A stretch of DNA of 64,000 nt from Rallus limicola. Its lineage: Eukaryota; Chordata; Aves; Gruiformes; Rallidae. Positions 54,201 through 60,200 of this stretch are shown here, piece by piece. Within the stretch, counting starts at the first letter, position 1, and every line of letters begins with the position of its first letter. The translations under genes and the position numbers were made by a program. The stretch is taken from positions 1,054,001 to 1,118,000 of the forward strand of contig JAKCOZ010000005.1 in assembly GCA_022605955.1 (NCBI GenBank). The letters run 5' to 3'. The notes under the pieces are model-generated. The model made no database searches, had not been told where the DNA came from, and was given only the letters and a program-made list of their open reading frames with translations.

Positions 54201-57200
54201 GTCAGAACCACGGTGGGTTTCAGTCAGCCCCTTACACCCTTGCCCTCATCCATGGGGACAGGAGGTGGCCAGCAGCTACCAGATGTGGCTTAGGGCACCG
54301 TGTCAGGCAGGGTAGGGATGACACCGAGCCTGCTGCTACCCAGGTTGGGTGGATTGTTAACAGAGGATTTTAAAACACAGAATCATCCAGGCTGGCCCTT
54401 TGCTCAAGGGTCTCCAAAACCCTTTTGGCCTTGCTGTGTCTTCACGTGGGACATCATGTGGCACATCCCAGACGCATCTACAGCCCATCACACACCTGCC
54501 ACAACCCAAGGGAGAAGGAGCTACCCGTTCCTGGTACCCACCCTGGGCAGCATGCATCTCCACACCTTTCCTGTACAAGCTCCAGTTAAACTTTTCCCAG
54601 CACGGGTAGTCACTCACAGCCCCAGGGTCATCACAATGGGGTGTCAAAGGGTCATGAAAGGAACCTGTTACTGCCAAACTCTGTGCAAAGAGTCTCCTGG
54701 AAAGCTCCACCATGAAGGCCAAGGTGCTTCCCAGAGGCACCCAAGTCTTTCAGAGTTAAATGGGGTGTATCGAGGGTGCAGGAAGGAAGGTCATCTCCCC
54801 TGGGTTGAAAGGTTCAAACTGGAGCCAAGGTTAAAGAGTCTCAGCTCTTAACCTAGCATCCCCACGCCAAGACCTCCCACACCACCTTTTTCTCTCTGCC
54901 TCGCCATAAAATGAGGCAGGTGGGAGAGGACTACCCAGAGATAACTCCAGACGTGCCCACCGAGCTCCTGTAACCCTCCCACTCACCTGATAGTCAAGGT
55001 CACAGGCTCAGGGGATCCATTCACATTGAACTTGAAGTCTTCCCTGAACTTCCCCAGGATGGTGGAACTGAAGGAGATCTGGATTACTTGGAGATTGTCC
55101 GGCAAAATCTCCCCCTCGCTGGGGAGAAAGGTGAAGCAGGAGCCCAGAGCTGTAGCTGGAGGGACCAAGCTGAAGACAGCATTGATGAGTCCTTTGTTAA
55201 ACAGGACCACCTGCGGCAGTGACAAGGAACAAATGGAAACACACAAGGAAATTTCCTTTGTTAGAGAAGATCCATTTGCTTTCTAATTAAACAATGAACA
55301 CCTGCAAGGAAGAAATCAAAGGAAATACAACAGGTCAAGTTCTGCCTCTGGGTTTTTTCCAGGCAAAGCGGTGATAACTCCAGAGAACCTCTGCCTTTGT
55401 CCCACTGGCACACAGCTGTGACTTGTCCTTGCAGAACCCATCACAAATCCCAGACAGGAGCATGGAAGCATCCCTCATCTCCTGAGCTTTGCAGCTGAAA
55501 ACATCCACAGGCCCAAACTCCAGGGGGAACCTGAAAGCTACTCTTTCCTTTTGCCTGTTTTTTACCTTGGTTACACCTCCTACATAAGGATCCCACACTG
55601 AGCTGGGGTTTAGCTGCTTAGGACAGGTCTAGCTGCTTAGAACAGCACTAGCAGCACCCTCTACTTAGTCCCACCTTCTCAAGTAACAAGAACAATAAAT
55701 GGATGTGGAGAGAATGAATAAAGTATCAGCACTGAAAGTGCAGAGAGCGCAAGAGATTTGGGAAGAAAACACCTTCATGTGTCCTTCCCTGCCAGAGCCC
55801 AGTGTTCAGAGGTGTCTGGCATGATGTACTATTGCCTCCTTTGCTGCCTCTCTCACTTGCTTTGCTTTATTCTTTTGCAGAAGGCTTGACAGCAGCCAGG
55901 GGGAGGCGTGCACACACACACACACACACACACACAGTTCCTTTGCTTCATTTCAAGAAGCTCTTTGCTCTTAGAGACATGCACCACGTCTGAAGTCTGA
56001 ATCGTGGCGAGACAGGTTGGCAAGGGAAAGTGCTCCCTGTTTGCTTGGCTCGGGCCAGCTCTGGGCCAGGAGGCTGCCCAGCTTTCCATCCTGCCCAACC
56101 AAATCCCTTTGGCAACGGGCTCCAGTTCAAACACCAGAGGTTTGTTCCAGTTGCTTCTCAGCAGCTGGAGTATGAAGGCACCTCACATCCAGGGTGCAAA
56201 CAGGAGCCTCCCAGTACTTCTCTCTTTGGCCCAGCATTGCTTTCAGGTTTCGTGGGGTTGGGGGGGGAGAGGGGTGGGTGTTTGTATGACACCTCCCACC
56301 TGCTCTCAAGGCAGTTGCCTAAAAGCAGAGATGAGGGCTTCCTGAGCAACATACTCACCTTCCCGACCCCACCAGAAGTATGTGGACTCTGTGGAACCCC
56401 CAGGAGCTGACTAGGACATCAAATACCCCCTGCTCACAACTCCTGAGCTGCCAGAAATCCCACAAGGAGCCACCAGGCTCCAGCCCAAGCCCTGCTAGCT
56501 CTCACAGCTCACCTCGTAGTTGTGCACCGCTCCAATGAAGACCTTCCCCATGTCCAGCTGCTCACAGCTGAAGCGCAGCCGAGGCCCTACGCCTTGCCCT
56601 TTGATGCACAGGGGCAGACTGGTCTCACGGCCTGGGGAGAGAATTGAATGTCAGTGCAGGAATTCCCTCTGATCCCAGATTTCCCAGCCTCCACTCTCCG
56701 ACTTGGGGCTGGCAGGGATCAGCCCAAGATGCTCCAGGGGAAGGTACAGGACCCTTCCCTTGGGAGATATGCCGTTGGGCTGCGTTCTAATTGAGCCATC
56801 ACTTTGCACCCTGAAACAATCACCGAATCATTAAGGCTGGACAAGACCTCCAAGATCTGCTCCAACCATCCCCCTACCACCTCTATTACTCACTAAACTG
56901 TGTCTCTAAGGACCTCATCCCACCATTCCTTGAACACCCAAGGGACAGTGACTCCACCCCCTCCCTGGGCAGCCTGTTCCAATGCTCAACTGCTCTTTTG
57001 GAGACAAAATTTCACCTCATTTCTAACCTGAGCCTTCCCTGGCACAACTTGCAGCCACTCCCTCTTGTCCTGTTGCTACTTATCTGCGAGAAGAAGCTGA
57101 GCCCCAGTTCCCGCAGCCTGCTTTCAGCGAGTTGGAGAGAGCAATAACATCTCCCCTCAGCCTCCTCTTCTCCAGGCTCAACACCCCCAGCTCCCTCAGC

Positions 57201-60200
57201 TGCTCCTCCTAAGATTTGCCCTCCAGCCCCTTCCCCAGCCTGGCTGCCCTTCTCTGGACACACTACAGGACCCCCATGTCCTTCTGGGACTGAGGGGCCC
57301 GGAACTGAACACAGTAGTTGGGGTGATGCTGAGTTGCTATGTGCTTAGATGAGCTTTGAAATCTACTCAGGGAAGGCGCAAAGCTCAGGAGAACACAACC
57401 CAAGGCAAAGATCTGCTGTTTATACTGATGCATCTCAGCACCACCTGCACCCAACATACAGCTCCACACCTGGGTGCTCCAGGGCTCGCCACCTGCAACC
57501 GTACCTGAGATGTCGCAGTAGAACGCTTGCTCATAGACTCTGGCTTCTTGAGGCTTAAAGGTCACAATAAATTCAGCTGACGAATTTGGCCAAATCTCTC
57601 CCTCCTAAAACAGAAGCAGACAGCAAGCCATTTATCTTCAAAGGCCACAGCCCTTCGTTCCAACCGCGGCCCCGTCAGCAGATATTTAGAGCACCAGGGA
57701 AGAGCAAAGAGCGCGTAACACGGAGCAACAACATTTATAAGGGACTTTGGAAGCAGCTACGAAAACCTTTCCAAGTCCCGGACCTTTACTGGCCCCTGGG
57801 AGAGGCATTTTGTTCAGTTTGGGCTCTAACGAAGCAACCAGCCCGGCTCACGCTCCAGCGAGTCCAGCAGGATCGCTTCAGAGGTGCCGGGCAGTCACGG
57901 GCTCACAGACCCTCAGGAGCTGGAAGGGACCTCGAAAGCTCATCCAGTCCCACCCCCTGCCAGAGCAGGGTCACCCAGACTAAATCCCACAGGAACGCAC
58001 CCAGGGGGGTTTGAATGTCTCCAGAGAAGGAGACTCCACGACCTCTCCGGGCAGCCTGTCCCAGGGCTCCGTCACCCTCACAGTGACAAAGTTCCTCCTG
58101 ACATTCACATGAACTTCCTCTGCTCCAGCCTGCACCCGCTGCCCCTTGTCCTGTCGCTGCCACCCCTGAGAAGAGCCTGGCTCCAGCCTCCTGACTCTCA
58201 CCCCTTACATATTTATAGACATTAATGAGGTCACCTCTCAGTCTCCTCTTCTCCAGGCTAAAGAGGCCCAGCTCCCTCAGCCTCTCCTCATAAGGAAGGG
58301 GTTCCACTCCATCATCTCTGTGGCCCTCCGCTGGGCTCTTCCAAGGAGGAGTTCTTCTTGAGCTGAGGGGCCCAGAACTGGACACAATCTTCCAGATGCC
58401 GTCTCACCAGGGCAGGGTAGAGGGGGAGGAGAGCCTTTCTTGACCTCCTAACCACCCCCCTTCTAATACACCCCAGGATGCCACTGGCCTTCTTAGCTAC
58501 CAGGGCACATTGCTGGTCATGGTCATCCTGCTGTCCCCCAGGACCCCTAGGTCCCTCTCACCTATACTGTTCCCCAACAGGCCAGTCCCCAGCCTATACT
58601 GGGACCTGGGCTTGTTCTTCCCTAGATGCCTGCGCAAACCCCACAAAGCCTTGCCCAGACTACCATCCCTCCATCAGCTTCCTCACCCCTGCAAGCAGGT
58701 GTTTTCTCTAGCCACTCCTCACAAGGGTTTGGTTATTTCTGCAGGGTGCTCTCAGGCACCATGGGCGATAGGTGGGAAGAGGGAAGCCACTTTTGGCCTG
58801 AAAAGTCTATCCCAGCTTTTAGGGAGCCTCTCCAGCAGATTCAGGTAGCAAGAAGTGTCTCTGCCTGAGCTGAAGTCTACGGGGGCTCATCACCGGAGAG
58901 GAGGCTAATGGAAATCAGTGGAATTTTAGATTCTCAAAGAGGAGAAATTCTTTAAAATGGTTTGACGTCCAGACAGCCCCATGTCGGGGGAGAAGACAGA
59001 CACGAGCAAAACTCTGGAGCAAAACTGACTGTTCCATAAATAACGGGATTAATGGGAATCAAAAGGTTGCTGGTGCTGACAGAGACACAAGGGGAGAGAT
59101 TCGAGTAGTAGCCCACTTGTAGTCAGCCCTGGAGCAAACTCCGTAACATCAAGGTAGCTGTTTAGGAGAGGTGTCCACTCCAAAGGACCTGGCTACTCTT
59201 CACATCCATACGTCACTACGGCAAGTACCAGGACTCGGTTCTGTGGGTGGATGGGTTTCTGGACCTCACCTTAACGCCCCTCAGGAGCGGGTTAAGCCCG
59301 TTGTGGTGACCTAGTCCAACTGTCACTAAGCAGGAGCCCTGGGTGACACCCCACAACCAGCTCTGCTGCACCACAGGATGCTCCGAACGCTCAGCTGATC
59401 AGGTCCCACTCTCTACAAGCTTCCTACTGCTCTGACAGGATCCCTTGGTCACATCATGCTGCTCCCAGCTGCGGTGCTGTGAAACCGCAGCTCTGCACTG
59501 CTGGCTCTCAACCTTACACGGGTGATAAGAAAACACCATCCCCTTCCCTAAAACAAAGCAGGTTCACCTTTTCTCATGCCAGACCAGGCACATGCTGGGA
59601 GTTGGGGCTCTTGGGGATCACAGAATCACAGAATCTTAGGGGTTGGAAGGGACCTCAAGAGATCATCGGGTCCAACCCCCCTGCCAAAGCAGGCTCCCTC
59701 TCTCATATCACTCAGATAGGCATCCAGACGAGACTTGAATATCTCCAGAGAAGGAGACTCCACCACCTCCCTGGGCAGCCTAGTCCACTGCTCCATCACC
59801 CTCACTGTGAAAAAGTTCATCTGCATGTTGGTGCGGAACTTCCTGTGCTCCAGCTTACAGCCATTGCCCCTAGTCCTGTCCCCACAGACCACTGAAAACG
59901 GGCTGGCCAATTCCCCCTGCATCCCAAGTCTAAGATATTTATAAACACTAATTAGGTCCCCCCTAAGTCTTCTTTTCTCCAGGCTGAACAGACCCAGCTC
60001 ACTCAGCCTTTCCTCATAGGGGAGATGTTCCAGGCCCCTAATCAAACCACAAGCTTTGGCTCGTGTCAATGGAAGAGCAAGATAACTAAGCAAGCTGCTG
60101 TACCGAGGTGTGTCAAAGCTGAAAAAGCCCGCCTGAACCTGCTGCTCTCGTGCGCAGGCTCCTGATGGCACCAGAAGGGAGGTTCAGGGCTGGTACAAGC

